A stretch of 64,000 bases of DNA from Billgrantia azerbaijanica (GCA_004551485.1 SBLD01000011.1:62001-126000); one strand, 5' to 3'; shown: positions 7,503-16,934, counted from the first letter of the stretch. The notes: generated by a model not told the origin, from the letters alone. A program made the numbers and translations.

Positions 7503-9083
7503 TCAGCTCTCCTCCTGCTCCAGGTCGCGTCCCCCGGACTTCCACGACCAGTCGCGCCAGCGCAGGTCGAAGAGGTCCTTGCGACGGTCCTTGAGGTTGG
7601 TCACCGAGCCCTCGGCGCGCACCACGGTGAGCCGCGTCAGGTCGAGGTCCGAGAACATCACCATCTCGGTGTTGGGGGTGGTCTCGGAGAGCACGGCGTC
7701 GTGGGGGAAGGCGAAGTCCGAGGGCGAGAAGACCGACGACTGGGCGTACTGGATGTCGAGGTTCTCGATGGAGGGCACGTTGCCCACGCTGCCGCACAGC
7801 ACCACGTAGCACTCGTTCTCGATGGCGCGCGCCTGGGCGCAGTGGCGCACGCGGAGGTAGCCGTTCTTGGTGTCGGTCCAGAAGGGCACGAAGAGGATGT
7901 CCATGTCCTGGTCGGCGAGCAGCCGAGAGAGCTCGGGGAACTCCACGTCGTAGCAGATCTGGATGCCCACCCGGCCGGCGTCGGTGTCGAAGACGCGCAG
8001 CTCGTCGCCGCCGTCGATCACCCAGTCGCGGCGCTCCTGGGGGGTGATGTGCAGCTTGTCCTGGGATTCGATCGCGCCGTCGCGGTGACACAGGTAGCTG
8101 ACGTTGTAGAGGCGCTCATCCTCGCGCAGCTCGATCATCGAGCCGGCGACGATGTTGATGTTGTAGGCCACCGCCATGCGCGACAGCTCGGTGACGAATT
8201 GCTCGGTGAAACCGGCCAGGAAGCGGATCGCCGCCTGCTGATCCTGCTGGGCGGCGCGGTCCTGCAGGCCCATCAGCGGGGCGTTGAACAGCTCCGGGAA
8301 GACGGCGAAATCGCTCTGGTAGTCGGAGAGCGCGTCGACGAAGTACTCCACCTGCTGCAACACCGCCTCCACGGAGTCGAACTCGCGCATCTGCCACTGC
8401 ACCGCGCCCACCCGCACCTGGGTGGGACGGTTCTCGAGCACCCGCTCAGCGGGTTCGAAGAGGATGTTGTTCCACTCCAGCAGCGTCGCGTAGCCCTGGG
8501 ACTTCTCGTCCTCGGGCAGGTACTTGCGCAGCAGGCGCTTGACCTGGAAGTCGTTGGCGAGCTGGAAGGAGAGGATGGGGTCGTGGATCTCCTTGCGCGA
8601 CACCTTCTCGATGTACTCGCTGGGCGAGAGCTCGTGGGCGTGCTCGTGGTACTGGGGGATGCGTCCGCCAGCCAGAATGGCGCGCAGGTTCATGGAGCGG
8701 CACAGCTCCTTGCGCGCCTCGTAGAGGCGGCGGCCCAGGCGGTAGCCGCGGTAGTCGGGGTGGATCAGCACGTCGAGCCCGTACATGGCGTCGCCTTCCG
8801 GGTCGTTGAGGATGATCTCGCGGTTGCCGATCAGGTCGTCGTAGCGGTGCGGATTGGAGAACTCGTCGTAGTCGACCCGCACGGTCAGGGCCACGCCGAC
8901 CAGCCGGCCGTCGTCCTCGATGGCGATCTGGCCGTCGGGGAACTCCTGGATCAGCCGGTCGATGGTATGCCGCGGCCAGGCGCCGCCGATGTCGTCGTAG
9001 ACGGCATCCATCAGCGCCTTGAGCTGCGGGTAGTCCTCCTGCGTCAGGTTGCGCAGGTTCAGGTGCAGGTCGTCAAGGGACAT
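7503..9083 (-). CDS. Fused GNAT N-acetyltransferase / carbon-nitrogen hydrolase (nitrilase superfamily)
   Basis: A two-domain protein of 526 residues. Residues ~8-190 form a GNAT acetyltransferase with acetyl-CoA loop YRGYRLGRRLYEARKEL. Residues ~225-510 are a nitrilase-superfamily amidohydrolase with the full triad: Glu in FAVFPELFNAP, Lys in KLHITPQERR and Cys in VGIQICYDVEFPEL. Fusions of this order are known in proteobacteria but their substrate is unsettled. A combined acetylation/deamidation of a small amine or amide is one possibility. ATG 9083 (MSLDDLHLNLRN) was chosen because it begins the GNAT fold directly; ATGs at 9119 and 9170 would add 12 or 29 unconserved residues. Followed at 3 bp by mtfA. 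Confidence 0.85.
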   Translation of the reverse strand: MSLDDLHLNLRNLTQEDYPQLKALMDAVYDDIGGAWPRHTIDRLIQEFPDGQIAIEDDGRLVGVALTVRVDYDEFSNPHRYDDLIGNREIILNDPEGDAMYGLDVLIHPDYRGYRLGRRLYEARKELCRSMNLRAILAGGRIPQYHEHAHELSPSEYIEKVSRKEIHDPILSFQLANDFQVKRLLRKYLPEDEKSQGYATLLEWNNILFEPAERVLENRPTQVRVGAVQWQMREFDSVEAVLQQVEYFVDALSDYQSDFAVFPELFNAPLMGLQDRAAQQDQQAAIRFLAGFTEQFVTELSRMAVAYNINIVAGSMIELREDERLYNVSYLCHRDGAIESQDKLHITPQERRDWVIDGGDELRVFDTDAGRVGIQICYDVEFPELSRLLADQDMDILFVPFWTDTKNGYLRVRHCAQARAIENECYVVLCGSVGNVPSIENLDIQYAQSSVFSPSDFAFPHDAVLSETTPNTEMVMFSDLDLTRLTVVRAEGSVTNLKDRRKDLFDLRWRDWSWKSGGRDLEQEES

Positions 9084-9308
9084 GGGGGGAAGGTCCTGAG
9101 CCGTGTGCGAAAGCGGCATTCTAGCATGGCCGTCGCACGCCTCCCGAGTGGGGGGAGCGACGCCGGACACACCGTCACCGTCCTGTCATGGGGCGCCGTG
9201 ATCCTGATGGGCAGACAATCACGCATGAGCGGCTACGCTTGAGGGAAGCAGGGCGACCGATCAGGCGATGCCCCGGCCGGCGGCGGGGCCAGCGATACCG
9301 GGCAAGCG

Positions 9309-10475
9309 ATGAGCGACAACGACAAGCGCATTCGGCTGGAAGACGTCAGCAAGCTCTGGGCCGGGGTGCCGGCCGTGGATCATGCCACCTTTGCGGTGGC
9401 GCCCGGGGAGTTCGTGATCCTGCTCGGGCCCTCCGGCTGCGGCAAGTCCACCACGCTGCGCATGATTGCCGGCCTCGAGCCGGCCTCCGGCGGGCGTATC
9501 TTCATCGGCGAGCGTGACGTGACGCCGCTGGCACCGGGCGAGCGCGGCATCAGCATGGTCTTCCAGTCCTATGCCCTCTTCCCCCACCTGAGCGTGGCCG
9601 ACAACATCGTCTTCGGGCTGCGCAGCCGCAAGGTGGCCAAGGACGAGCGGCGCGAGCGACTCGACCGGGTGGCCGCGCTGGTGGGCCTCACCGAGTACCT
9701 CGCGCGCAAGCCGGCGCAGCTCTCCGGTGGCCAGCGTCAGCGGGTGGCGCTGGCCCGGGCGATCATCTCCGAGCACCCCATCTGCCTGATGGACGAGCCG
9801 CTCTCCAACCTGGATGCCCGTCTGCGCGGCGAGATGCGCCGCGAGATCAAGTCGTTGCAGCGCCGCCTCGGCATGACGGTGATCTACGTCACCCACGACC
9901 AGGTGGAGGCGATGAGCATGGGGGACCGGGTGATCCTGATGCAGCAGGGGCGCATCATCCAGGAGGGCACCCCCAGCGAGCTCTACAACGCCCCGGCCAC
10001 GGCCTTCGCGGCGAGCTTCATCGGTAGCCCGGCGATGAACCTGGTGCCGCTGGCCGCCGCGGCCGACGGCGCCGTGATCGACGGCGAGCCGCACTGCAGC
10101 GTCGCCAGTCACGCGGCCAAGGGGCATCTGCTCGGGGTGCGCCCCGAGGCGATCCATCTCGCCCCGGGCGATGCCCCCGGGGTGCCGGCCGAGGTGCTCG
10201 ACGCCGAGTACCTGGGGGCCGACACCATCGTGCGCCTGCAGGTGGGCAGCCAGACGCTGCGTGCCCGTCAGCCGGGGGTGGCCGAGCTGCGCCCGGGGGC
10301 CGCCTGCCGGCTGCAGTGGGCGCCGGGGGAGGCGCACTTCTTCGACGGCGAGAGCGGACAGCGTCTGGATCTCGCCGGCCATGACGTCGCGACCTCGCGC
10401 CGCCATGCCAACCCGGGCGAGGCGCTGGCCGTGCCTTTCCCGCACCGCACCCACCCTCCAGGAGTCAATCCATGA
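9309..10475 (+). CDS. ABC transporter ATP-binding protein, UgpC/MsmK type
   Basis: A 388-residue carbohydrate-uptake (CUT1) ATPase. Walker A GPSGCGKST is at residues 40-48, the signature LSGGQRQRVALARAI near 142, Walker B LMDEPLSNLD, and the switch His in VTHDQVEA. The C-terminal ~130 residues form the OB-like regulatory (TOBE) domain with LLGVRPEAIHL. It powers the permeases encoded downstream. Its stop overlaps the start of the binding-protein gene (ATGA). With the Ugp-like binding protein the likely substrate is glycerol-3-phosphate or a glycerophosphodiester, but a sugar is possible. Confidence 0.9.
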   Translation: MSDNDKRIRLEDVSKLWAGVPAVDHATFAVAPGEFVILLGPSGCGKSTTLRMIAGLEPASGGRIFIGERDVTPLAPGERGISMVFQSYALFPHLSVADNIVFGLRSRKVAKDERRERLDRVAALVGLTEYLARKPAQLSGGQRQRVALARAIISEHPICLMDEPLSNLDARLRGEMRREIKSLQRRLGMTVIYVTHDQVEAMSMGDRVILMQQGRIIQEGTPSELYNAPATAFAASFIGSPAMNLVPLAAAADGAVIDGEPHCSVASHAAKGHLLGVRPEAIHLAPGDAPGVPAEVLDAEYLGADTIVRLQVGSQTLRARQPGVAELRPGAACRLQWAPGEAHFFDGESGQRLDLAGHDVATSRRHANPGEALAVPFPHRTHPPGVNP

Positions 10476-11749
10476 GCGCACGCCTCCCCTACGCCCTGGC
10501 CCTTGCCGGGCTGTTGAGTGCCGGCCAGGCTTCCGCCCAGGCGCCGGTCGAACTGACCATGTACTACCCGGTGGCGGTCGGTGGCGCCCTGACCGAGGTC
10601 ATCGACGGCCTGGTCGCCGACTTCGAGACCGAACATCCGGACATTGCGGTGGATGCCATCTACGCCGGCAACTACGACGACACCCGGGTGCGCGCCATGT
10701 CGGCGGTGGAGGCCGGCGACGCCCCGCAGCTGTCGGTGATGTTCTCCATCGACCTCTACGAGCTGCTCGAGCAGGACGTCATCGTCGCCTTCGACGAGGC
10801 TGTCGAGACCGACGAGGAGCGCGAGTGGCTCGACAGCTTCTACCCGGCGCTGATGGAGAATGGCCGGCTCGACGGAGCGACCTACGGCATCCCCTTCCAG
10901 CGCTCCACCATCGTCTTCTACTGGAACAAGGACGCCTTTACCGCCGCGGGGCTCGACCCGGAGACGCCGCCGGAGACCTGGGCGGAGATGGCCGAGATGG
11001 CGGCCACCATCCGCGAGGCGAGCGGCGGCGAGCAGTGGGGCGTGATGGTGCCCTCCACCGGTTACCCGTACTGGATGTTCCAGGCCTTTGCCTTCCAGAA
11101 CGGCCACCGTCTGATGAGCGAGGACGGCACCGAGGTCTATTTCGACGACCCGGCGGCCATCGAGGCGCTGGAATACTGGGTATCGCTCGCCGACGAGCAC
11201 GGCGCCATGCCCGGCGGCACCATCGAATGGGGCACCCTGCGCCAGAACTTCATCGAGCAGTCCACCGCCATGATGTGGCACAGCACTGGCAACCTCACCG
11301 CGGTGAAGAACGAGGCCGGCTTCGACTTCGGCGTGGCCATGCTGCCCATGAATACCCAGCGCGGCAGCCCCACCGGCGGCGGCAACTTCTATCTCTTCAA
11401 GGACGCCACCGCCGAGGAGCGGCGCGCCGCCATGACCTTCATCCGCTGGATGACCGCCCCGGAGCGCGCCGCCACCTGGTCGATCGAGACCGGCTACATG
11501 GGGGTGAGCCCGGCGGCCTACGAGACCGAGGCGCTGCGCGACTACGTCGCCGAGTTCCCGCCGGCGGCGGTGGCCCGCGACCAGCTCGAGCACGCCACGG
11601 CGGAACTGGCCACCTATCAGGGCGGCCGGGTGCGCCGCGCGCTCGACAATGCCGTGCAGGCAGCGCTGACCGGGCAGATGACGCCCGAGGCAGCGTTGCA
11701 GCAGGCGCAGCGCGAGGCCGACGCTGCGCTGCGGCGTTACGCGCGCTGA
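10472..11749 (+). CDS. ABC transporter substrate-binding protein, UgpB-like
   Basis: A 425-residue periplasmic binding protein with a signal peptide (residues 1-23, cleavage after ASAQA). The mature region follows the UgpB plan: a long N-lobe with GNYDDTRVRAMSAVEAGDAPQL, then PFQRSTIVFYWNKDAFTAAGLDPETPPETW, and a C-terminal WSIETGYMGVSPAAYE repeat region. This matches the glycerol-3-phosphate binding protein better than maltose or glucose types, though ligand choice stays open. It follows the ATPase gene with a 4-bp overlap and precedes the permeases by 150 bp, a gap filled by a structured repeat element. Confidence 0.85.
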   Translation: MSARLPYALALAGLLSAGQASAQAPVELTMYYPVAVGGALTEVIDGLVADFETEHPDIAVDAIYAGNYDDTRVRAMSAVEAGDAPQLSVMFSIDLYELLEQDVIVAFDEAVETDEEREWLDSFYPALMENGRLDGATYGIPFQRSTIVFYWNKDAFTAAGLDPETPPETWAEMAEMAATIREASGGEQWGVMVPSTGYPYWMFQAFAFQNGHRLMSEDGTEVYFDDPAAIEALEYWVSLADEHGAMPGGTIEWGTLRQNFIEQSTAMMWHSTGNLTAVKNEAGFDFGVAMLPMNTQRGSPTGGGNFYLFKDATAEERRAAMTFIRWMTAPERAATWSIETGYMGVSPAAYETEALRDYVAEFPPAAVARDQLEHATAELATYQGGRVRRALDNAVQAALTGQMTPEAALQQAQREADAALRRYAR

Positions 11750-11771
11750 CTGATATGGAACAACGCAATTC

Positions 11772-11883
11772 GGGGTGCCGGGGGCAAGGCCGAGGAGGAG
11801 GTCATTTGCCAGGGATGGCAAATGTAGCGTTCAGGGAAGGATTCATGGCGCCTCCTCATGGGCCTTTGTCCCAGGGGCGCCCC
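11772..11883 (+). repeat. Structured intergenic repeat, copy A
   Basis: One of four related ~105-115-bp elements in the window (others near 58.4, 59.45 and 62.2 kb). It shows three nested inverted repeats. The outer stem runs from GGGGTGCC...AAGGCC to GGCCTT...GGCGCCCC. The middle stem is GAGGAGG / CCTCCTC. The inner hairpin is CATTTGCC-AGGGAT-GGCAAATG with a perfect 8-bp stem. A conserved unpaired block, TAGCG..CAGGGA, follows the inner hairpin. It sits between the binding-protein gene and the first permease of the ugp-like operon, so it would be transcribed with the operon and could fold in the mRNA. Confidence 0.85.
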
Positions 11884-11899
11884 CAGGACAGGACGTGAC

Positions 11900-12787
11900 A
11901 TGGCAAACCGGGCGTCCGATCGCCGCCTGCAGATCTACGGTGCGCTGCTGTTGTTGCCGGCGGCGGTGTTGCTCGGCACCTTCGCCTACCTGCCGACCGT
12001 TGCGACCCTGGTCAACAGCCTCTTCCTGCCCGGTTTTCGTGGCGCACCGCCGGAATTCGTCGGGCTCGAGAACTATGCGCTGCTGATCGAGGACCGTACC
12101 TTCTGGCAGGTGGCGCGCAACAACCTGCTCTATGCGCTGGGTACCATTCCCACGGCGATCGCCCTGGCCCTGGGCATGGCATTGTTCGTCAACGGGCGGC
12201 TGCCGGGGCGCGGCCTGGTGCGCATGGCCTACTTCACGCCGACCGTGCTGCCGATGATCGCCGCCGCCAACATCTGGATGTTCTTCTATGCGCCGCAGAT
12301 CGGCCTGTTCAACAAGCTGCTGGGCACGCTGGGCATCGCCGGCCCCAACTGGCTGGGCGACCCGGCGGTGGCGCTGACCTCGGTGATCGTGATGACGGTG
12401 TGGAAGGAGGCCGGCTTTTTCATGATCTTCTACCTGGCGGCGCTGCAGAGCATCCCGCCGGAGCTCGAGGAGGCGGCCAGCCTGGAGGGCACCGGCCGCT
12501 GGAGCTTCTTCTGGCGGGTCACCTTCCCGCTGCTGATGCCGACCACGCTGTTCGTGCTGATCAATGCGCTGATCAACGCCGTGCGCGTGGTCGACCACCT
12601 GTTCATCCTCACCAAGGGCGGCCCCAACAACGCCACCAACCTGCTGCTCTACTACGTCTACGAGAACGCCTTCTCGTTCTTCGACCGTACCTACGCCGCC
12701 ACCATCACGGTGGTGATCCTGCTGGTACTCGCCGTGGTGGCGACGATCAAGTTCCGCGTGCTCGATCGCCGCACGCACTACCAGTGA
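11900..12787 (+). CDS. ABC transporter permease, UgpA/MalF-like
   Basis: A 295-residue inner-membrane permease with six hydrophobic segments and the EAA loop EEAASLEGTGRWSFFWRVTFPLLMPTT around residues 195-222, which docks to the ATPase. The start ATG 11900 begins MANRASDRRLQIYG just before the first helix; an upstream in-frame ATG at 11858 lies inside repeat element A and would add 14 residues without conservation. It heterodimerises with the UgpE-like permease, whose gene follows after 18 bp. Confidence 0.88.
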   Translation: MANRASDRRLQIYGALLLLPAAVLLGTFAYLPTVATLVNSLFLPGFRGAPPEFVGLENYALLIEDRTFWQVARNNLLYALGTIPTAIALALGMALFVNGRLPGRGLVRMAYFTPTVLPMIAAANIWMFFYAPQIGLFNKLLGTLGIAGPNWLGDPAVALTSVIVMTVWKEAGFFMIFYLAALQSIPPELEEAASLEGTGRWSFFWRVTFPLLMPTTLFVLINALINAVRVVDHLFILTKGGPNNATNLLLYYVYENAFSFFDRTYAATITVVILLVLAVVATIKFRVLDRRTHYQ

Positions 12788-12805
12788 CGGCTGCAGGAGA
12801 CGACC

Positions 12806-13654
12806 ATGACCGCCCCCGATACCGCCGCCGTCACCTCTCGCCGGATCGCACTGCGCCTGCCGCGGCTGGAGACCGTGGCCGCCTGGCTGCTGGCGATCGT
12901 GTGGATCTTCCCGCTGCTGTATGCCGTGTGGGCGGCATTCCACCCGTCGGCATTCATGGTGCGCTTCGACCTGCTGGCGCCGCTGACGCTCGAGAACTTC
13001 ACCGACGCCTGGAACCAGGCGCCGTTTGCGCGCTACTACCTCAACACCTTCCTGCTGGTCACCGGCATCGTCGCCGGCCAGTTCGTGGTGTGTACCCTGG
13101 CGGGCTTCGCCTTCGCGCGCTTCCCCATCCCCGGGCGTGACGTGCTGTTCATGCTGGTGCTGATCCAGCTGTTCGTGTTTCCCGAGGTACTGATCGTCGA
13201 GAACTACCGCATCGCCAGCGCCCTCGGGCTCGTCGATACCATCGCCGGCATCGGCCTGCCATATGTCGCCAGCGCCTTTGGCATCTTCCTGCTGCGCCAG
13301 ACTTTCAAGACCATTCCCCGCGAGCTGGAGGAGGCCGCCCGGGTGGAGGGCTGCGGCTGGATGGCGGTGCTGCTCAAGGTCTACGTGCCACTTGCCAAGC
13401 CCACCTACCTGGCCTACGGCCTGGTCTCGATCAGCCACCACTGGAACAACTTCCTGTGGCCGCTGGTGGTCACCAACTCGGTGGAGAGCCGCCCGCTCAC
13501 CGTGGGGCTGGGGATCTTCTCGGCCCCGGAGACCGGCGTCAACTGGGCCACCATCAGCGCCGCCACCCTGCTCAGCATCGCCCCGCTGCTGGTCGCCTTC
13601 CTGCTCTTCCAGCGCCAGTTCGTGCAGTCGTTCCTGAGGGCGGGGATTCGTTGA
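12806..13654 (+). CDS. ABC transporter permease, UgpE/MalG-like
   Basis: A 282-residue permease with six transmembrane segments and the EAA motif ELEEAARVEGCGWMAVLLKVYVPLAKP at about 172-198. It is the last gene of the four-gene importer (ATPase, binding protein, two permeases), preceded by a good ribosome site (GCAGGAGACGACC). Its C-terminus VQSFLRAGIR is typical of the MalG/UgpE group. No ugpQ phosphodiesterase follows; the next gene is a histidine kinase about 100 bp downstream on the same strand. Confidence 0.88.
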   Translation: MTAPDTAAVTSRRIALRLPRLETVAAWLLAIVWIFPLLYAVWAAFHPSAFMVRFDLLAPLTLENFTDAWNQAPFARYYLNTFLLVTGIVAGQFVVCTLAGFAFARFPIPGRDVLFMLVLIQLFVFPEVLIVENYRIASALGLVDTIAGIGLPYVASAFGIFLLRQTFKTIPRELEEAARVEGCGWMAVLLKVYVPLAKPTYLAYGLVSISHHWNNFLWPLVVTNSVESRPLTVGLGIFSAPETGVNWATISAATLLSIAPLLVAFLLFQRQFVQSFLRAGIR

Positions 13655-13751
13655 ACTGGCACGCACGCTCGTCGCATGGCAAGGTAAGCGACCTGCAGGA
13701 CTCGAGGATTTCGTTGACTTGGCTCGTGGTAGCGTGTCGGCCATTGGGGGG

Positions 13752-15464
13752 ATGGCCATCCCCGTTCTTACCTTGCTGCGCCATGCGTTGGGCTGCCTGC
13801 TCGGGCTGGTCCTGTCCCTGGGCATGGCCGAGGCGACCGCCCAGGGTCAGGGGGCTGACCGGGATGGCGTGATCGTCGTCGGTGGCGACCACAACTATCC
13901 GCCCTACGAGTTCCTCAACGAGGAGGGGCAGCCGGACGGCTACAACACCGACCTGACCCGGGCCATCGCCGAAGTGATGGGGATCGAGGTCGAGATTCGG
14001 CTGGGGAACTGGGCCGAGATACGCCGGCTCCTGGAGGCCGGGGAAATCGACGTGGTGCAGGGGATGGCCTACACGCCGGATCGCGCCAGCCGCTACGATT
14101 TCTCGCCGCCCCACGCCATCGTTCATCAGTCGGTCTTCGCTCGCCAGGGGCAGGCGGAGATCACCGACCTGCAGGAGCTCCGGGACAAGGCGGTGATCGT
14201 GCAGGAGAGCGGCGTCATGCACGATCTGATGCTGCAGAACGACGTTGGCGCCCGGCTGATTCTGGCGGAGACGCATGCCGATGCCCTGCGCATGCTGGCC
14301 TCGGGCAAGCACGATTACGCGCTGGTGGCGAACCTGCCGGGACTCTATCTGGGACGTGAGCTGGAACTCTCGAACATCGAGCCGGTGGGCAGAACCTTCG
14401 GTGCGCGGCGTTACGGCTACAGTGTCACCGAGGGTCGGGAGGAACTGCTGGCGCAGTTCAGCGAAGGCCTGGCGATTCTCAAGAACACCGGGCGCCAGCA
14501 GGCGATCTACGACAAGTGGCTGGGGCCGCTGGAGAACCGCGGCGTGCCCTGGAAGAAGATCGGCCAAGTCGCCGCGGTGATATCGGCGGTATTGCTGGTG
14601 GTGCTGGGCGGGATCGTGGTCTGGAACCGGATGCTCTCCCGGGAAGTCGCCCGGCGCGCCCGTGAGCTGCAACTCCAGCAGCAGAAGCTGATCCAGGCCG
14701 ACAAGATGACCTCCCTGGGGGTGCTGGTCTCGGGCGTGGCGCACGAGATCAACAATCCCTGCAGCCTGGTGATGATGAACCTGTCGATGCTCAAGGAGGT
14801 GCTTCGCGACAGCGAGGAGGCCTACGAGGCGTTTTTTCGGCAGCATGGCGATTTCGTGCTTGGCCGCTTGCCCTACAGCCGGATGAAGAACGAGATACCG
14901 CGAATGCTGGAGGATATCTCCAGCGGCGCCCAGCGTATCCGGCGGATCGTCGATGACCTGCGTGATTTCGCCCGTCAGGGGACGATCGCGCTGGACGAAC
15001 CGATGGACCTCAACGCGGTGGTGGCCGCCGCCATCCGTCTGGTCGACGGCACCATTCGCAAGTCCACCGACCGTTTCCAGGTCCGCTATGACGCATCGGT
15101 ACCGCCGTTCCGGGGCAATGCCCAGAAGATCGAGCAGGTGGTGATCAACCTGATCGTCAATGCCTGCCAGGCACTGGAATCCCGCGACCAGGCCATTGAC
15201 GTGACGACGCAGTACGATGCCGGCCGGAAACGGCTGCGTCTCGAAGTGCGGGACGAGGGGCGGGGGATCGAGCCGGACCATCTCCGGCAGCTCGGCGACC
15301 CCTTCTTTACCACCAACAGGGAGCGGGGCGGCATGGGGCTCGGCCTCTCGGTATCCATGAGCATCGTGCAGGAGCACGGTGGCACGCTGGATCACGACTC
15401 CGAACCCGGCAACGGGACCCGCGCCGTGCTCTCGCTACCGATCCCCGGGGACTCAAGCGAATGA
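13752..15464 (+). CDS. Histidine kinase with periplasmic SBP_bac_3 sensor domain
   Basis: About 570 residues. A signal/anchor sequence is followed by a full periplasmic solute-binding domain (family 3), residues ~35-265: VVGGDHNYPPYEFLNEEGQPDGYNTDL and EIDVVQGMAYTPDRASRYDFS. A transmembrane helix lies at about 272-294, then a dimerisation helix with phospho-acceptor His331 in VAHEINNP, and the ATPase domain (VVINLIVNACQAL, DEGRGIEPDH, GGMGLGLSVS). It senses an amino-acid-like or carboxylate ligand directly. ATG 13752 follows GGGGGG; a TTG at 13719 is an alternative. Its stop overlaps the response-regulator start (ATGA), and the nearest target is the symporter downstream. Confidence 0.88.
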   Translation: MAIPVLTLLRHALGCLLGLVLSLGMAEATAQGQGADRDGVIVVGGDHNYPPYEFLNEEGQPDGYNTDLTRAIAEVMGIEVEIRLGNWAEIRRLLEAGEIDVVQGMAYTPDRASRYDFSPPHAIVHQSVFARQGQAEITDLQELRDKAVIVQESGVMHDLMLQNDVGARLILAETHADALRMLASGKHDYALVANLPGLYLGRELELSNIEPVGRTFGARRYGYSVTEGREELLAQFSEGLAILKNTGRQQAIYDKWLGPLENRGVPWKKIGQVAAVISAVLLVVLGGIVVWNRMLSREVARRARELQLQQQKLIQADKMTSLGVLVSGVAHEINNPCSLVMMNLSMLKEVLRDSEEAYEAFFRQHGDFVLGRLPYSRMKNEIPRMLEDISSGAQRIRRIVDDLRDFARQGTIALDEPMDLNAVVAAAIRLVDGTIRKSTDRFQVRYDASVPPFRGNAQKIEQVVINLIVNACQALESRDQAIDVTTQYDAGRKRLRLEVRDEGRGIEPDHLRQLGDPFFTTNRERGGMGLGLSVSMSIVQEHGGTLDHDSEPGNGTRAVLSLPIPGDSSE

Positions 15465-16873
15465 GCAGTAATCTCTACCCGGCCTTCGGCGTGCTACTGG
15501 TCGACGACGAGGCCTCGTTTCTCCGCAGTTTCAGCCTGATGCTGGAGACCCAGGGCGGAATCAACCACCTCTACCAGTGCCAGGACAGCCGCGATGCGAT
15601 GCAGGCCATCGCCGAGCATCCGATCGGACTGGTGCTGCTCGACCTGACCATGCCCCACCTGTCCGGTGAAGCGTTGCTGCGGCAGATCGTCGAGGAGCAT
15701 CCGGATGTCGGCGTCATCATCATCAGCGGTCTGAACCAGCTGGAGACGGCGGTGAACTGCATTCGCCTCGGCGCCTACGACTATTTCATCAAGACGACGG
15801 AAGAGAATCGCCTGATCGATGGCATTCACCGGGCGATCCGGATGCAGGAAATGCGCCTGGAGAACCAGGGGATGCGCCGGCGGTTTCTCAGCGACACGCT
15901 GGACCGGCCGGAGGTGTTCGCCGACATCATTACCCGGGACAAGGGCATGCGCTCGGTGTTCCAGTATCTGGAGGCGGTAGCGGTCAGCAGCCAGCCGGTC
16001 CTGATCAGCGGCGAGAGCGGAACCGGCAAGGAGGCGATCGCCCGGGCCATCCATACGCTGAGCGGACGCAGCGGCGCGATGGTCAGCGTCAATGTCGCCG
16101 GCCTCGACGACAGCATCTTTGCCGACACCCTGTTCGGCCATCATCGCGGCGCCTTCACCGGCGCCGACAAGGCCCGGGCGGGCATGATCGACCAGGCCGC
16201 CGGCGGCACCCTGTTGCTGGACGAGATCGGCGACCTCAGCCTGGCGTCTCAGGTGAAGCTGCTGCGGCTGTTGCAGGAGGGGGAGTACTACCCCCTCGGC
16301 AGCGACAGGCCCAAGCGTCTCGAGGCCCGGGTGCTGGTGGCCACCCACCACGATCTGGACCAGAAGCAGCGTGACGGCAGTTTTCGCAAGGATCTCTACT
16401 ACCGCCTGCGCACCCACCAGGTGGAGCTGCCGCCGCTGCGCCGGCGCCAGGGTGACATACCCCTGTTGCTGGATTACTTCCTTGCCGAAGCCGCCGAGGA
16501 TCTGGGCCGGGACAAGCCTGTGGTCCCCAAGGAACTGCCGGCCCTGCTGGGCAACTATGCCTTTCCCGGCAACGTCAGGGAGCTGCGCGCCCTCTGTTTC
16601 GACGCCCTCGGCCGCCATCGTGGAGGTGTGCTGTCGATGGACGTGTTTCGCCGGGCGGTCGAGCAGGGAGGTGCGCTGCAGGCGTTCGACACGGACGCGG
16701 CCATGCCGCTCTTCGCGCCCGATCAGCCGCTGCCGACCCTGCAGGAAGTCGCCGATCTGCTGGTGGCCGAGGCGATGCAGCGGGCGCAGGGCAATCAGAC
16801 CCTGGCCTCGCGTCTGCTGGGCATTTCCCAGCCGGCGCTGAGCAAGCGGCTGAAGAAGTCGCAGTCATCCTGA
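15461..16873 (+). CDS. Sigma-54-dependent response regulator (NtrC/DctD family)
   Basis: A 470-residue activator. Receiver domain (residues ~8-125) with phospho-acceptor Asp61 in LLDLTMPHLSG; AAA+ domain with Walker A GESGTGKE at ~184-191 and the sigma-54 contact loop GAFTGA at 230-235, followed by GGTLLLDEIGDL; C-terminal Fis-type helix-turn-helix (NQTLASRLLGISQPALSKRLKK). It is translationally coupled to the kinase. Because it must act on a sigma-54 promoter, the perfect -24/-12 element 5' of the symporter is its evident target. Confidence 0.92.
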   Translation: MSSNLYPAFGVLLVDDEASFLRSFSLMLETQGGINHLYQCQDSRDAMQAIAEHPIGLVLLDLTMPHLSGEALLRQIVEEHPDVGVIIISGLNQLETAVNCIRLGAYDYFIKTTEENRLIDGIHRAIRMQEMRLENQGMRRRFLSDTLDRPEVFADIITRDKGMRSVFQYLEAVAVSSQPVLISGESGTGKEAIARAIHTLSGRSGAMVSVNVAGLDDSIFADTLFGHHRGAFTGADKARAGMIDQAAGGTLLLDEIGDLSLASQVKLLRLLQEGEYYPLGSDRPKRLEARVLVATHHDLDQKQRDGSFRKDLYYRLRTHQVELPPLRRRQGDIPLLLDYFLAEAAEDLGRDKPVVPKELPALLGNYAFPGNVRELRALCFDALGRHRGGVLSMDVFRRAVEQGGALQAFDTDAAMPLFAPDQPLPTLQEVADLLVAEAMQRAQGNQTLASRLLGISQPALSKRLKKSQSS

Positions 16874-16906
16874 GAGTCGTCCTGAGCCAGCCAGCCTCTT
16901 CCCCAT

Positions 16907-16934
16907 AACCAGGGTTATAGCGATAACCCTGGTT
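16907..16934. promoter_or_regulatory. Perfect 12-bp inverted repeat; candidate activator site or terminator
   Basis: Arms AACCAGGGTTAT and ATAACCCTGGTT are separated by AGCG. The repeat lies 34 bp after the response-regulator stop and about 155 bp upstream of the sigma-54 -24 box. That distance suits an enhancer (UAS) for an NtrC-type activator. The following bases (TGTTCTTTGC) are only weakly T-rich, so a terminator is a less good but possible reading. Confidence 0.6.
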
